NCBI GenBank assembly: GCA_019748195.1
Contig: JAIEPW010000014.1
Location: 32,523 to 96,522 of the forward strand
DNA from: Bryobacteraceae bacterium
GTDB taxonomy: Bacteria > Acidobacteriota > Terriglobia > Bryobacterales > Bryobacteraceae
DNA: 64,000 nt
Direction of reading: 5' to 3'
The notes beneath the pieces are model-generated. The model saw only the letters and a list, made by a program, of their open reading frames with translations, ran no database searches and was not told the DNA's origin. The first letter of the stretch is position 1. The number at the start of each line of letters is the position of its first letter. A program made the translations under genes and the position numbers. Below, one piece after another: positions 26,785-39,516 of the stretch.

Positions 26785-27702
26785 ATGGCTAGCCTTACGT
26801 CCGCTCCGGGCCTGACCACCAACGAGGCGCCTTTCATTGAACAGGTTCGCCACGAGGGGCAGTTGTACATCCACCAGCCTTACGAACTCTATTCGGAAGA
26901 GAATCACGAGGCGTGGCGGCGGCTTTACAGCCGAATGAAGCCGCGGTGGGAGCGCTACGCCAACGAACACTTCCTGCGGGGCATCGATTCGCTTTGCCTG
27001 GAAGCGGAGCGGGTTCCGCGCCTGGAGGACGTGAATCGTTTTCTGGATCCGCTGACCGGCTTCAAGGCCAAGGCGGTGAGCGGCTATGTGCCTTCTTTCC
27101 TGTTCTTCGATTGCCTGCGGAACCGGGAATTCCCGACAACCATCACCATTCGCCGGTCCGATCGCCTGGACTACCTGCCGGAGCCTGACATCTTCCACGA
27201 CATCGCCGGACACGTCCCGATGCACACGGACAAGGCGTTCGCCGATACCTTGGTCCGGTTCGGCGAGTGCGCGCACACGGCCGCGGAGATCGTCTCCGCC
27301 ATTCCGGACGAGCCGGAGCGCCTGGTACGGCTCACCAGCATCATGAAAGCCATGGCGCGGTTTTTCTGGTTCACGGTGGAGTTCGGCTTGATGCGCTCAC
27401 GGGAAGGCGGCCTGAGGGTCTACGGCAGCGGGTTGCTATCCAGCTATGGGGAAATCGCGCATGCCATCGAATCGCCGGAAGTACAGCGTCACCCGATTCA
27501 GTTGGAATGGGTGGTGAACCAGGCGTTCGAGATCGATCATTACCAGCCGCTGTTGTTTATCGTGGACAGCTTCGACCATCTGTTCTACCTGGTCGGCCGG
27601 CTGGAAGACATGATGAAAAAGGGCAAACTGAACAACGTCGCTCCCTGCGAGCCTTCGGTGAACGAAACCGATCTCCGGAGCTTCCTGCGGGCGGCTGCCT
27701 GA
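26785..27702 (+). CDS. phhA: Phenylalanine 4-hydroxylase
   Basis: The 305-residue iron- and pterin-dependent enzyme converts phenylalanine to tyrosine. It has the facial triad of the aromatic amino acid hydroxylases: H138 and H143 in FHDIAGHVPMH, and Glu199 in WFTVEFGL. FLRGIDSLCL and RLDYLPEPD are further family blocks. It lacks the regulatory ACT domain of animal enzymes, as usual in bacteria. ATG 26785 has AAGGAGGT eight bases upstream. No pterin recycling gene (phhB) is adjacent. Confidence 0.95.
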   Translation: MASLTSAPGLTTNEAPFIEQVRHEGQLYIHQPYELYSEENHEAWRRLYSRMKPRWERYANEHFLRGIDSLCLEAERVPRLEDVNRFLDPLTGFKAKAVSGYVPSFLFFDCLRNREFPTTITIRRSDRLDYLPEPDIFHDIAGHVPMHTDKAFADTLVRFGECAHTAAEIVSAIPDEPERLVRLTSIMKAMARFFWFTVEFGLMRSREGGLRVYGSGLLSSYGEIAHAIESPEVQRHPIQLEWVVNQAFEIDHYQPLLFIVDSFDHLFYLVGRLEDMMKKGKLNNVAPCEPSVNETDLRSFLRAAA

Positions 27703-28423
27703 ACCTGGTCAGCAGGCCCTGGCATCGGTCACGGCGCTGAACGGCTGCGGTCGCGGGGTGATCGGTTCCAGGGCCACCTCGTCGGCGGGCCAGAGTTGAG
27801 GAGCATTGCGAGCCTTCCGGCCGGCGCGCTGATAATCGCGAAGGCTGCGGTGCATGAGTTCGGCCACGATCGGAAGCGCTTGCTGGCGGGCCATGCCGGC
27901 GCGCCGTAAATGGACCACCGCGGCGTCCAACAGCGGCAGCAGCCCTTGCGACGACATCCAGATTCCGGCGCGGTACAGGTCCTTGTGCGAGGCGTCGATC
28001 TCGATCAGCCGGGTTCGCGCCTCGCCCAGCAGGCGCGCGAGGTCCCGGACGGCGTCGCGGTCACCTTCGACCACAAAGCGCTCCTCACGGAGATCGCCCA
28101 GGGAATCGAGTGACGCCACCCGCGCTCCCAATCGCGCCAAACGCTGCAGCGTCCGGCTGTCGCGGGCCCGGCAGCACAGGATCACGGTGCGGCCGGCCCA
28201 CTCCAGGCTGCTGGCGGCGAGCTCGTCGACCGTACGGTCGAGAATCCGTTCCGGCACGGCGAGGAGAATGATTTTCGAGCGAGCGAGGTCGCTGTATTCG
28301 CGAACCGCGAAACCGGATCGCAAGGTATTCGCGAGCCTGCTCGCCACCCGAAACGAGGGCGCCTTCACAGGGCCAAGCTGCTCCCGGAGCTTGGGGATTC
28401 GCGCCAGGCACGACCGGCTGACG

Positions 28424-30442
<2,019 letters not shown>

Positions 30443-30482
30443 GAACTCCCAGTGTACCCGCCGGAAGTTCCATAATAACCGC

Positions 30483-31355
30483 GTGACGCTGGAATTCTAT
30501 CCCTTGCGCTTTTCGCTGGTTGCGCGGGAACGCGTCCGGTTTCCGGCGGGGAAGGCGGCGAACACGCTTCGCGGCGCCCTTGGCCATAGTTTTCGCAAAC
30601 TGGCCTGCCGTCCGGACTGCGAATCGGCGCGCCGTTGCGAGTATCGCGTGGAATGCGACTACGCCCGCTTTTTTGAACCGTTCGCGGCGGGCGAGGGCCC
30701 CAGCGGGCTTTCCGACTGGCCGCGCCCCTTCGTTCTTCGAGCCTGGCACCTGGACGGACAGAGCTTCGAGCGCAACGCGACTTTCGACTTTTCGCTGCAC
30801 TTGTTCGCGGTGCGCGACCCCGCGGTCCTCCGGCTGGTGGAAGCGATCGCCGCAATGGCGCGCGCCGGATTCGGGCCGGCGCGGGGCCGCGCCGAAATGG
30901 CCAGCGTCACCGGCATGGCGATCCAAACCCTCAGCCTGTTGCCGCGGCGGGAGGCGAGCCGGGTCGCCATCCGCTTCCTCACCCCCACCGAGCTGAAGTC
31001 CGGCGGAGGCTTGGCTTCCACTCCGGAGTTCCCGGTCCTGTTCGCCCGCATCCGGGACCGGCTCAGCATCCTTCGAGCGCTTTATGGCGACGGCCCGCTG
31101 GACATCGACTTCGCGGCGGAGGCCGAGCGCGCGCGCGACATCCGCATGGTCCGCTGCGACACTGAACGCGTCCGCCTGGAACGAAGGTCCAGCCGCACCG
31201 GAATTACCCACTCCCTGGGGGGATTTACCGGCGAGGCGGAATACGAAGGCGATCTGACCGGATTCCTTCCCTATCTGGAAGCCGCGCAGTGGACCGGGGT
31301 GGGCCGCCAGACCGTTTGGGGCAAGGGCGAGATCGAAGTGCGATGCCGGAACTGA
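30483..31355 (+). CDS. Orphan Cas6-like RAMP protein
   Basis: The 290-residue protein ends with the pattern of the Cas6 C-terminal family: [20 protein letters not shown], then [17 protein letters not shown], a glycine-rich RAMP loop. The N-terminal part ([20 protein letters not shown]) and a four-cysteine stretch ([17 protein letters not shown]) are also seen in this family. Cas6 cuts CRISPR precursor RNA, but no repeat array or other cas gene is in the window. The start is GTG 30483. It overlaps the next gene by 13 bases. Confidence 0.72.
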   Translation: MTLEFYPLRFSLVARERVRFPAGKAANTLRGALGHSFRKLACRPDCESARRCEYRVECDYARFFEPFAAGEGPSGLSDWPRPFVLRAWHLDGQSFERNATFDFSLHLFAVRDPAVLRLVEAIAAMARAGFGPARGRAEMASVTGMAIQTLSLLPRREASRVAIRFLTPTELKSGGGLASTPEFPVLFARIRDRLSILRALYGDGPLDIDFAAEAERARDIRMVRCDTERVRLERRSSRTGITHSLGGFTGEAEYEGDLTGFLPYLEAAQWTGVGRQTVWGKGEIEVRCRN

Positions 31356-31966
31356 TCGAGCACCGCGGCATCCGCGGCACACTGCACCGCGTTTCCGGTT
31401 CATGGTGGCTCGCGCTCGCCCACGGGGCTGGAACCAACTCCAATGCTCCGCTGCTGGTCGCTGTCGCCGAGGCACTGGAGCAACACGGCGTCAGCACCCT
31501 GCGAATCGATCTCCCGTTCCGGCAGGCGCGCGCCAAAGGGCCGCCTTTCCCGGCGCAGGCTGCCGCGGATCGCGCCGGAATCCGGGAAGCCGCCGCGTTC
31601 CTGCGATCCCTGGGCGCCGCGAAAGTCGCTGTCGGAGGCCATTCGTACGGCGGCCGCCAGGCTTCCATGCTGGCTTCCGAAGACCCGGACGCGGCCTCGG
31701 CTCTGCTCCTGATTTCTTACCCTTTGCATCCGCCGGGCCAGCCGGAAAAGGCGCGCACCGCCCATTTCCCCCAACTGGGCACGCCCGCGTTGTTTCTCAG
31801 CGGATCCAGGGACGACTTCGGATCGCCCCCGGAACTGCAAGCCGCCGTCGCGGCCATTCCGGCTCACACCCGGATCGAGTTTCTGGAGGGCCAGCCGCAC
31901 AGCCTGCGTCCGCGGATCGCGGAGCGGATCGCGGAGAGCTTCTCTGAGTTTGTGGGGGCGCTTTGA
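31343..31966 (+). CDS. Alpha/beta hydrolase (KANL3/Tex30-like)
   Basis: The 207-residue protein has the nucleophile elbow G-H-S-Y-G-G near residue 98, the oxyanion strand WWLALAHGAGTNSN and a late histidine in EGQPHSLRP. These make a complete Ser-Asp-His arrangement of the dienelactone-hydrolase/KANL3-Tex30 type. It is soluble. ATG 31343 lies inside the end of the Cas6-like gene and its stop overlaps the DUF547 start, so the three genes form a tightly packed unit. Confidence 0.8.
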   Translation: MPELIEHRGIRGTLHRVSGSWWLALAHGAGTNSNAPLLVAVAEALEQHGVSTLRIDLPFRQARAKGPPFPAQAAADRAGIREAAAFLRSLGAAKVAVGGHSYGGRQASMLASEDPDAASALLLISYPLHPPGQPEKARTAHFPQLGTPALFLSGSRDDFGSPPELQAAVAAIPAHTRIEFLEGQPHSLRPRIAERIAESFSEFVGAL

Positions 31967-32745
31967 AGACCGCGGGACTGCTCATCGCCGCCGCCATCAG
32001 CGGGCACGCGCAGCCGTTCGACCATTCGGCCTGGGACCGGGTGCTACGGACCTGCGTCAATGCCGCCGGCGAAGTGGACTACGCCCGGCTGAAGTCCACC
32101 CCGGCGGATCTCAACGAGTATGTTCGCGCGCTGCGTGAGTCCTCGCCGCGGAATCGGCCCGCGATGTTTCCCACGCGGAACGCCGAGCTGGCCTATTGGA
32201 TCAACGCATACAATGCGTTCATCACGGAGGGCGTCGTCCGCGCGTATCCGACCTCCGGGGTCCTGAAGATCGGCCTGATCCCGTTCCGGTTCTTCACGAC
32301 CAAGGATTACACGGCGGGCGGCCGCCGCATGAGCCTGAAGTTCCTGGAAGACGAGATCATCCGCGCCAAGTACAAGGAACCGCGGATTCACTTCGCCATC
32401 GTCTGCGCATCCCTGAGTTGTCCCAAGCTCGCGCCGCGAGCCTATACGGAGGAGAATCTGGAGCAGATGCTGGAAGCGCAGACGCGGCAGTTCTTCGCAG
32501 AACGGCGCAACCTGGAGATCGCCGGGGACCGCGTAATCGTCAGCAAGTTGCTCGACTGGTACAAGGGTGATTTCCCGCCGATCCTGGAGTTGCTGAACCG
32601 TTATGCGCCGGAGCCGCGCCGCCGCGCGCTGCAGGCGATCCGCGCGCCACGCGTGGAGTATCGCGGCTACGACTGGTCCATCAACGATCCGGGATCCCGC
32701 GCCCGCGCCAAATCGGCCGTCGAGCGCGAGTTGGCGCTGCCCTGA
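31963..32745 (+). CDS. Secreted DUF547 protein
   Basis: The 260-residue protein has a short signal peptide (MKTAGLLIAAAISGHAQ) and the DUF547 core: AYWINAYNAFITEGVV, then FFTTKDYTAGG and IHFAIVCASLSCPKL. The core resembles transglutaminase/papain-like folds, with a conserved Cys and His region, though enzyme function is unproven. The TTG start at 31963 overlaps the upstream stop. The last 70 bases of the gene are duplicated at 34503-34560. Confidence 0.83.
   Translation: MKTAGLLIAAAISGHAQPFDHSAWDRVLRTCVNAAGEVDYARLKSTPADLNEYVRALRESSPRNRPAMFPTRNAELAYWINAYNAFITEGVVRAYPTSGVLKIGLIPFRFFTTKDYTAGGRRMSLKFLEDEIIRAKYKEPRIHFAIVCASLSCPKLAPRAYTEENLEQMLEAQTRQFFAERRNLEIAGDRVIVSKLLDWYKGDFPPILELLNRYAPEPRRRALQAIRAPRVEYRGYDWSINDPGSRARAKSAVERELALP
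32675..32745 (+). repeat. Direct repeat copy 1 (3' end of DUF547 gene)
   Basis: This is the final coding segment of the DUF547 gene. Two blocks recur at 34503-34560: GTCCATCAACGATC (32676-32689) and CCAAATCGGCCGTCGAGCG (32708-32726), followed by a shared TGGCGCTGCCCTGA end. Copy 2 lacks about a dozen bases between the blocks. Confidence 0.85.
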
Positions 32746-33101
32746 GTTCGCCTTGAACGAGGCTTCCCCTCTCCTGACCGCGACCCGGTCTGGGATAAGC
32801 ACTTCCAGGAAAAAGCCGGGGCCGCCGCATTGTTTCTTGAACAGCAGCTTACTCGCCCTTGCGGACCTCAAAGATCTTTCCCCTTGCTTACCGATAGGAG
32901 ATTGCTGTATTCTGACCTCGGTAACCGAGGGAAGACGTTTAGCCTGGAACGTAACGCCCAAAGCAACCGTTCGGCAAGATCTGCTCTCTGCTCAGCCACG
33001 GGGCGCCGGGCCGGGTGGCGGTGCAGGCTTGACAAACCGGCGCTGTGCCCGAGTGGTCTAGACGGCGCGGGACCCTTCCCCGGCTGGTGAGGAACGAAAC
33101 G
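32746..33101. other. Gene-free stretch after the DUF547 gene
   Basis: I see no convincing gene in these 356 bases. They hold a near-palindrome CCTCGGTAACCGAGG at 32916-32930 and, near 33040-33065, a stretch (GTGCCCGAGTGGTCTAGACG) like a tRNA D-arm but without an anticodon arm. The stretch is the left part of the segment bounded by the two direct-repeat copies. Confidence 0.4.
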
Positions 33102-33791
33102 ATGGGAACACTCCTTGTGATACATGTCCTAGCCGGCAGCATTGGGCTGGCGGCGGGTTATACCGCGTTGTCTGTTGGAAAAGGAGGGGGTCTACACCGC
33201 CGTGTTGGCGCGCTTTTTGTTTTCGCGATGGTAGCGATGTCGCTTACCGCCTTGCTGGTTTCCGCGACGAGGAATATCGCGCCGGTCATCAACGTACCGT
33301 CCGCGCTGCTCACGCTGTATCTCACCGGAACTGCCTTGCTGACGGTGCGGCCGCTGGGACGGTGGACCGCGCCTGCTGCGGCTGGGTGCGCTTTTATCGG
33401 TTTCGGCCTTGCGTTCCTCTGTGGCGCGTCAGCCGTGTACTCCCTGGTGAAGGGCGGCCCGGACGCGGGGCTGGCGCCTCCGCTGGTCTTCTTTGGCGGA
33501 TTGGCTCTAGCCGGGGCGATCGGAGACACTCGAGCGGCGCGCAACAAGGGACCGCGCGGTTCCGCTCGCTTGCGCAGGCACTTGTGGCGGATGTGCCTTG
33601 CTTTGTTCGTCGCGTCAATCGCGTTTTACTTAGGCCCCGATCGCCTGCCGGTGGCGTTACAGTTGCCCTGGCTACGGGCACTGGGCGTCCTTGCTCCTGT
33701 GGGAATCGCTGCATTCTGGCTACGGCGTCTACGCGACCGGCGCTCACCGAATCCCGCACTAGCGGATGCCACCGTGGAGAGCTACAGGTGA
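33102..33791 (+). CDS. DUF2306-like membrane protein
   Basis: The 229-residue protein has about six or seven membrane segments, starting with VIHVLAGSIGLAAGYTALSV, and a Lys-Gly-Gly-x-x-H-R turn (VGKGGGLHRRVG) typical of DUF2306. Function is unknown; the fold resembles small haem- or redox-linked membrane proteins. ATG 33102 has GAGG nine bases upstream. It overlaps the DUF4386 gene as GTGA. Confidence 0.78.
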   Translation: MGTLLVIHVLAGSIGLAAGYTALSVGKGGGLHRRVGALFVFAMVAMSLTALLVSATRNIAPVINVPSALLTLYLTGTALLTVRPLGRWTAPAAAGCAFIGFGLAFLCGASAVYSLVKGGPDAGLAPPLVFFGGLALAGAIGDTRAARNKGPRGSARLRRHLWRMCLALFVASIAFYLGPDRLPVALQLPWLRALGVLAPVGIAAFWLRRLRDRRSPNPALADATVESYR

Positions 33792-34504
33792 GCCGTGCTC
33801 TCGCACGATCGCAGCGCAGAGCGGCGACTATTGCCGGAGCGGCATACCTGATCGCGATGGCGCTATCGATTTACACGGAGGGCTATCTGCGGGGGACGCT
33901 GATTCTTTCCCACAGCGCCCTCGCAACGGCGCGCAACCTGGTTGAAAACACTACGCTATTCCGTGTTTCCATCGTGCTGGAACTGGCGACCTTCGCGGTC
34001 GATGTGGCTTTGATCGCGGCGCTGCATGTGATTTTGACGCCTGTGAATCGGCACCTTGCAGTCTATGCCGTGCTGCTCCGGATGGTTGCGGAAACGGTCG
34101 CCGTCAAGATGGCGATCGAAGGTTCGCTCGCGCTGGGCTTTCTCAGCGGTGCGAAGCATCTGCACACTTTCACAGAAGAACAGCTCGCGACTCTCGCCAG
34201 ACTGGCACTTGCCAGCCACGATTCCAGTTACGCCGCCGTCTTCGTGTTTCTCGGCTTGGGTTCGACGGTATTCGCGTACCTGTGGCTGCGGTCCGGGTTC
34301 GTGCCGCGATTATTTGGCGTCCTGGGAATAGTAGCCTCACTTCTATTGTCAGGGGGCAGCGTCGCGTTCATCATCGAGCCCTCCGTCCAGTCCCTCCTCT
34401 ATCCGTGGTACATGATCCCGATGTTTTTCTTTGAAGTCGGCCTCGGGCTCTGGCTGCTTAGCCGGGGCTTGCAAACTTACAAGAATGAGTCGGGCGACTA
34501 CTAG
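33788..34504 (+). CDS. DUF4386 membrane protein
   Basis: The 238-residue protein has about six membrane segments (ATIAGAAYLIAMALSIYTEG, then LFGVLGIVASLLLSGGS) and the family-like PWYMIPMFFFEVGLGLWLLSRGL end. Function unknown. GTG 33788 overlaps the upstream stop. Its TAG stop is the first part of direct-repeat copy 2, so the coding end coincides with the segment boundary. Confidence 0.8.
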   Translation: MSRALARSQRRAATIAGAAYLIAMALSIYTEGYLRGTLILSHSALATARNLVENTTLFRVSIVLELATFAVDVALIAALHVILTPVNRHLAVYAVLLRMVAETVAVKMAIEGSLALGFLSGAKHLHTFTEEQLATLARLALASHDSSYAAVFVFLGLGSTVFAYLWLRSGFVPRLFGVLGIVASLLLSGGSVAFIIEPSVQSLLYPWYMIPMFFFEVGLGLWLLSRGLQTYKNESGDY

Positions 34505-34560
34505 TCCATCAACGATCGGGGGCCAAATCGGCCGTCGAGCGGGAGCTGGCGCTGCCCTGA
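34503..34560 (+). repeat. Direct repeat copy 2 (displaced DUF547 gene end)
   Basis: This imperfect copy of the DUF547 gene end includes its final codons and TGA. It is detached from the gene by 1.76 kb and begins at the stop of the DUF4386 gene. It shows that the segment 32746-34503 was inserted into, or duplicated across, a DUF547-hutU junction. Confidence 0.83.
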
Positions 34561-34613
34561 TGTCTACGGTGGCTTGCTTCAAGCTATAGTCCTATCTAGG
34601 AGGCGATCCCCAC

Positions 34614-36262
34614 ATGCTTGCCACCGACAGGCCACCCGTCCGCGCCCCCCGCGGCGCGGCGCTCCGCTGCAAGGGATGGCATCAGGAAGCCGCGCTGCGG
34701 ATGCTGATGAACAACCTGGACCCGGAGGTCGCCGAGCGGCCCGGCGACCTGGTTGTCTACGGCGGCACCGGGAAGGCCGCACGGAATTGGGCGGCATTCG
34801 ATGCGATCGTGCGCTCTCTGGAATCGCTGCGCAACGACGAAACACTACTGGTGCAGTCGGGTAAGCCCGTGGGAGTTTTTCGCACGCATGACGAAGCGCC
34901 ACGCGTTCTCATCGCCAACTCCAACCTGGTGGGGCATTGGTCCAACTTCAACGAATTCTCCAGGCTGGAAAAGCTGGGCCTTACCATGTACGGCCAGATG
35001 ACCGCGGGATCGTGGATCTACATCGGCAGCCAGGGCATCGTGCAAGGCACTTTCGAGACCTTCGCCGCCGCGGCCGCCCGGCACTTCGGCGGATCCTTAG
35101 AAGGCAAGCTGGTGGTCTCCGGCGGCATGGGCGGCATGGGCGGCGCGCAGCCCCTGGCCGCCACCATGAACGGCGCGCGCTTTCTTGGGATCGATGTCGA
35201 CGCCGCGCGCATCCGCAAGCGCCTCGAGACCGGATATTGCGATCGCCTGGCGGAGTCGCTGGACCAAGCACTGGCGATGCTCGACACCCGCGATGCCATT
35301 TCCGTAGGATTAGTGGGCAATTGCGCCGAGGTGCTGCCCGAACTGGCGCGGCGCGGCGTGACGCCGGACGTGCTCACGGATCAGACCAGCGCACACGATC
35401 CGCTGAACGGCTACGTGCCCGACGGCGTCACGCTGGCGGAGGCCGCCGCGCTGCGCGCCGCGGATCCGGCCGAATACATGCGCCGTTCCTTCGCGGCGAT
35501 GGGCAAGCACGTTCAGGCGATGCTGGACCTGAAACGCAAGGGCGCGGTGACATTCGATTACGGCAACAACCTGCGGACGCAGGCGTTGCAAGCCGGCGTG
35601 AAAGACGCCTTCGAGATCCCCGGCTTTGTTCCGGAGTATATCCGGCCTCTCTTTTGCCAGGGCAAGGGTCCGTTCCGCTGGGTGGCGCTCTCCGGGGATC
35701 CGGAGGACATCCGGACCACCGACCGGCTTGCGCTGGAACTGTTTCCGGACAACGAAATCCTGCATCGCTGGATGAACCTGGCCGCCAAGCGAATTCACTT
35801 TCAGGGCTTGCCCGCCCGCATCTGCTGGCTGGGTTATGGGGAACGAGCCGAATTCGGCTGCGCGATGAACGATCTGGTGCGCGCCGGGAAGCTGAAGGCG
35901 CCCATCGTCATCGGCCGCGATCACCTGGACACTGGCTCCGTCGCCTCGCCGTATCGGGAGACCGAGGGCATGCGGGACGGCTCGGACGCCATCGCGGACT
36001 GGCCGCTGCTGAACGCGATGGTGAACACCGCGGCGGGGGCCTCCTGGGTTTCGATTCACAACGGCGGCGGCGTGGGCATCGGATATTCGCTGCACGCCGG
36101 CATGGTAGTGGTCGCGGACGGGTCCGACGCGGCCGGGCGGCGGCTGGAGCGGGTGCTCACCAGCGACCCCGGCATGGGAATCGTCCGCCATGCGGACGCC
36201 GGATACGAATCCGCGCGGGACTTCGCGCGCGAAAACGGCGTCCGCATCCCGATGGAGGAAGA

Positions 36263-36266
<4 letters not shown>
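34614..36266 (+). CDS. hutU: Urocanate hydratase
   Basis: The 550-residue enzyme of histidine degradation turns urocanate into 4-imidazolone-5-propionate using tightly bound NAD+ as an electrophile. Its features are [20 protein letters not shown] at the start, [15 protein letters not shown] (the NAD-binding glycine run) and a C-terminal [15 protein letters not shown] block. ATG 34614 follows AGGAGG by ten bases. It heads an overlapping operon with hutG-like and hutI. Confidence 0.97.
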
Positions 36267-37149
<883 letters not shown>

Positions 37150-37153
<4 letters not shown>

Positions 37154-38397
37154 GCACGCTGGGAATCACCGGATGCGCGCAATTGGTCACGCTCGCGGGA
37201 CCGCCGCGTCCACGCGTGCATGGCGAGATGCGAGACCTCGGCCTCGTGGCCGACGGCGCGCTGCTGATTCGGGACGGGAAGATCGCCGCCGCCGGACCTC
37301 GATCTCAGGTGGAGCCCCTGTTCGGCGCGGAGACGCGCGTAATCCACGCCGGAGGCCGCGTGGTGCTTCCCGGATTCGTGGACGCGCACTCCCACCCGGT
37401 GTTCGCCGGCAACCGCGCCGATGAATTCGAAAAGCGCATTGAAGGCGTCACCTACAAGGAACTGGCCGAGCAGGGCGGCGGCATCCTTGCCACCGTGCGC
37501 AAAACGCGCGAGGCGCCGGAAACACAACTGCTCGACGCCGCGCGAGGCTTCGCGCTTCGCTTCCTGCGCGGTGGAACCACCACCGTGGAGGCAAAGTCGG
37601 GGTACGGGTTGTCGCTGGACCAGGAGCTCAAGCTGTTGCGCGTCATCCGCCGCCTTAACGGGTTCGCAAGCCCACGCTATGTGCCGACGTTCCTTGGCGC
37701 GCATGAAGTGCCGGCCGAGTTTCGGGGCAGGGCTGGCGAATACATCCGCGTCGTGATCGAGGACATGCTGCCGCGGGTCGCGGAAGAGAAGCTTGCCTTG
37801 TTTTGCGACATTTTCTGTGAGCCTCACGTATTCGATGTCGCCCAATCACGGCGAATCTTGTCCGCGGCGAAACGGCTGGGCTTCGAGCTTCGGATGCACG
37901 TCGATCAGCTCGGCGATTCCGGCGGCGCAATGCTCGCGGCGGAACTCGGCGCACGGACGGCGGATCACCTGGAGCACACCGGCGGCCAGGGAATCGCCGC
38001 GCTGCGCTCGGCCGGGGTACAGCCGGTGCTGCTGCCCGGATCGGTTTACGGGCTTGGCTTGAAGCATTATCCGCGAGCGCGGGCGATGATCGACGCCGGG
38101 CTCGCCGTGGTGATCGCCACGGACTTCAATCCCGGCTCGTCGCCGGTTGCCTCGATGCCGCTCATCCTGTCGCTTGCGTGCACGCAAATGCGGATGACCC
38201 CGGCCGAGGCGATCACCGCGGCCACCATCAATGCCGCATACTCACTGAACCTGGGCGGCCGCGTCGGATCGCTGGAAACGGAAAAGGTAGCCGACGTGGT
38301 GATCCACGATTGCGCCGATTATCGCGAGATTCCGTACTGGATCGGCAACACACCCGTTCACGCGGTGTTCGCCGCGGGCGAACCCGTCGCCATCTGA
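37150..38397 (+). CDS. hutI: Imidazolonepropionase
   Basis: The 415-residue amidohydrolase opens the imidazolone ring to N-formimidoyl-glutamate. It has the metal motif D-A-H-S-H ([15 protein letters not shown]), a second histidine in [18 protein letters not shown] and the final Asp in [11 protein letters not shown] 37150 overlaps the hutG stop as ATGA. With hutU and hutG-like it covers three of four pathway steps; histidine ammonia-lyase (hutH) is not in the window. Confidence 0.96.
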
Positions 38398-38401
38398 CGG
38401 T

Positions 38402-39223
38402 TCACGGCAGCGACGGCATGGGAGTGGGCACTTGGCCCAGGAAAATGCCGCCGAACAGCTCCAGGATTTCGTCGTGGAGCAGCCCGTTGGAGGCGAGTAT
38501 GTGATCGCCGGCCAGGCTCGCCGGCCCGCCCTGCATGTCGGAGATCCGGCCGCCGGCTTCTTCCACCAGAAGCAGTCCCGCGGCCATGTCCCAGGATTTC
38601 AGGCCGAATTCCCAAAAGCCGTCCAGCCGCCCGGCGGCGACATAGGCCAGGTCGAGGGCGGCGCTTCCGCCGCGCCGCACGCCGTGCGACACCATCGCCA
38701 GTTGATAGAAGAAATGGACGTTGATGTTGTGGTGCCGCTTGCGGCTTGGAAAGCCGGTGGAGCAGAGAGAATCGCCGACCCTGGCGGCTTGGGAAACCGA
38801 GATGCGTTGCGAACCGAGATAGGCGCCGCCGCCGCGCTCGGCCAGAAACGTCTCGCCGCGAAGCGGATCGTGCACCACCCCGGCCACCAGTTCACCGGCG
38901 TGCTCCAACGCCAGGGTCACGCTGAACATCGGATAACCGTGCGCGAAGTTGGTGGTGCCGTCCAACGGATCCACATACCAGCGGTAATCCGCGCCGCGCG
39001 AATGGCCGCCGCCTTCCTCCGCCACGATGTCGTGATCCGGGAATTGCGCGCGCAGCCGGTCCAGGATCAGCCGCTCGGAGGCGCGATCCGCGGCGGTCAC
39101 CAGGTCGAACTCGCCTTTGGTCTCGATCGGGACACGCTGCCGCGCCATTGCCAGCAATAGCTCCCCCGCCTCCCGCGAAATCTCGGCGGCTGTTTCCAGG
39201 CACCGCGTGTGCGAAGCCGGCAA
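38402..39223 (-). CDS. Inositol monophosphatase family protein
   Basis: The 273-residue magnesium-dependent phosphatase has the family motifs EEGG (metal ligand Glu), DPLDGTTNFAHG and WDMAAGLLLVEEAGG. It could act on inositol phosphate, fructose-1,6-bisphosphate or PAP; the motifs do not decide. It is convergent with hutI, two bases apart, and starts three bases before the end of the Hfq-like gene on the same strand. Confidence 0.93.
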   Translation of the reverse strand: MPASHTRCLETAAEISREAGELLLAMARQRVPIETKGEFDLVTAADRASERLILDRLRAQFPDHDIVAEEGGGHSRGADYRWYVDPLDGTTNFAHGYPMFSVTLALEHAGELVAGVVHDPLRGETFLAERGGGAYLGSQRISVSQAARVGDSLCSTGFPSRKRHHNINVHFFYQLAMVSHGVRRGGSAALDLAYVAAGRLDGFWEFGLKSWDMAAGLLLVEEAGGRISDMQGGPASLAGDHILASNGLLHDEILELFGGIFLGQVPTPMPSLP

Positions 39224-39225
39224 GC

Positions 39226-39516
39226 CTACTTCTCCACTTCGTACAGATACTTAATGTCGTCCTTGAACAGGAACAGGTTGGGCTCGCCGTTGCGCGTCAG
39301 GCGGATGAAACGCTGGTCGTAGAACTCAATGCGCCCCTGGACTTCCTGATTGTCGCTGAGGCGGACGCGCACCGGGGTCTGCTGCTCGATCAGCTTCCGC
39401 AGATACTTCACTTCCTCGAATGTCTGTTCGGGAGCCTTAACTTTGCTGGTTTTTAGAGCCACTTTGATGTGACGGTCACCGGAGCTACCGCTCGCCCGGC
39501 GTGTCTCCTGACCCAT
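39226..39516 (-). CDS. Hfq-like RNA chaperone (divergent)
   Basis: The 96-residue protein has an Sm-like core at its C-terminus: VRVRLSDNQEVQGRIEFYDQ (Sm1), then FIRLTRNGEPNLFLFKDDIK (Sm2-like), preceded by a helix EEVKYLRKLIEQQ. A basic N-terminal stretch could contact RNA. Hfq binds small regulatory RNAs and mRNA 3' ends. The usual Y-K-H of Sm2 is not seen, hence divergent. ATG 39516 lies inside the VWA gene's end. Confidence 0.68.
   Translation of the reverse strand: MGQETRRASGSSGDRHIKVALKTSKVKAPEQTFEEVKYLRKLIEQQTPVRVRLSDNQEVQGRIEFYDQRFIRLTRNGEPNLFLFKDDIKYLYEVEK

Noticed and set aside
32916..32930. Near-palindrome CCTCGGTAACCGAGG
   Set aside because: It is not placed at a clear promoter and has no repeat elsewhere in the window that I can see; it could be an operator but nothing supports it.
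33040..33070. A tRNA-like D-arm (GTGCCCGAGTGGTCTAGACG)
   Set aside because: No anticodon stem, T-arm or acceptor pairing follows, so it is not a tRNA gene and is probably chance.
34937..36262. A long arginine-rich extension in front of the hutG-like gene
   Set aside because: It is the shifted frame of hutU; the real gene starts at TTG 36263, which overlaps the hutU stop.
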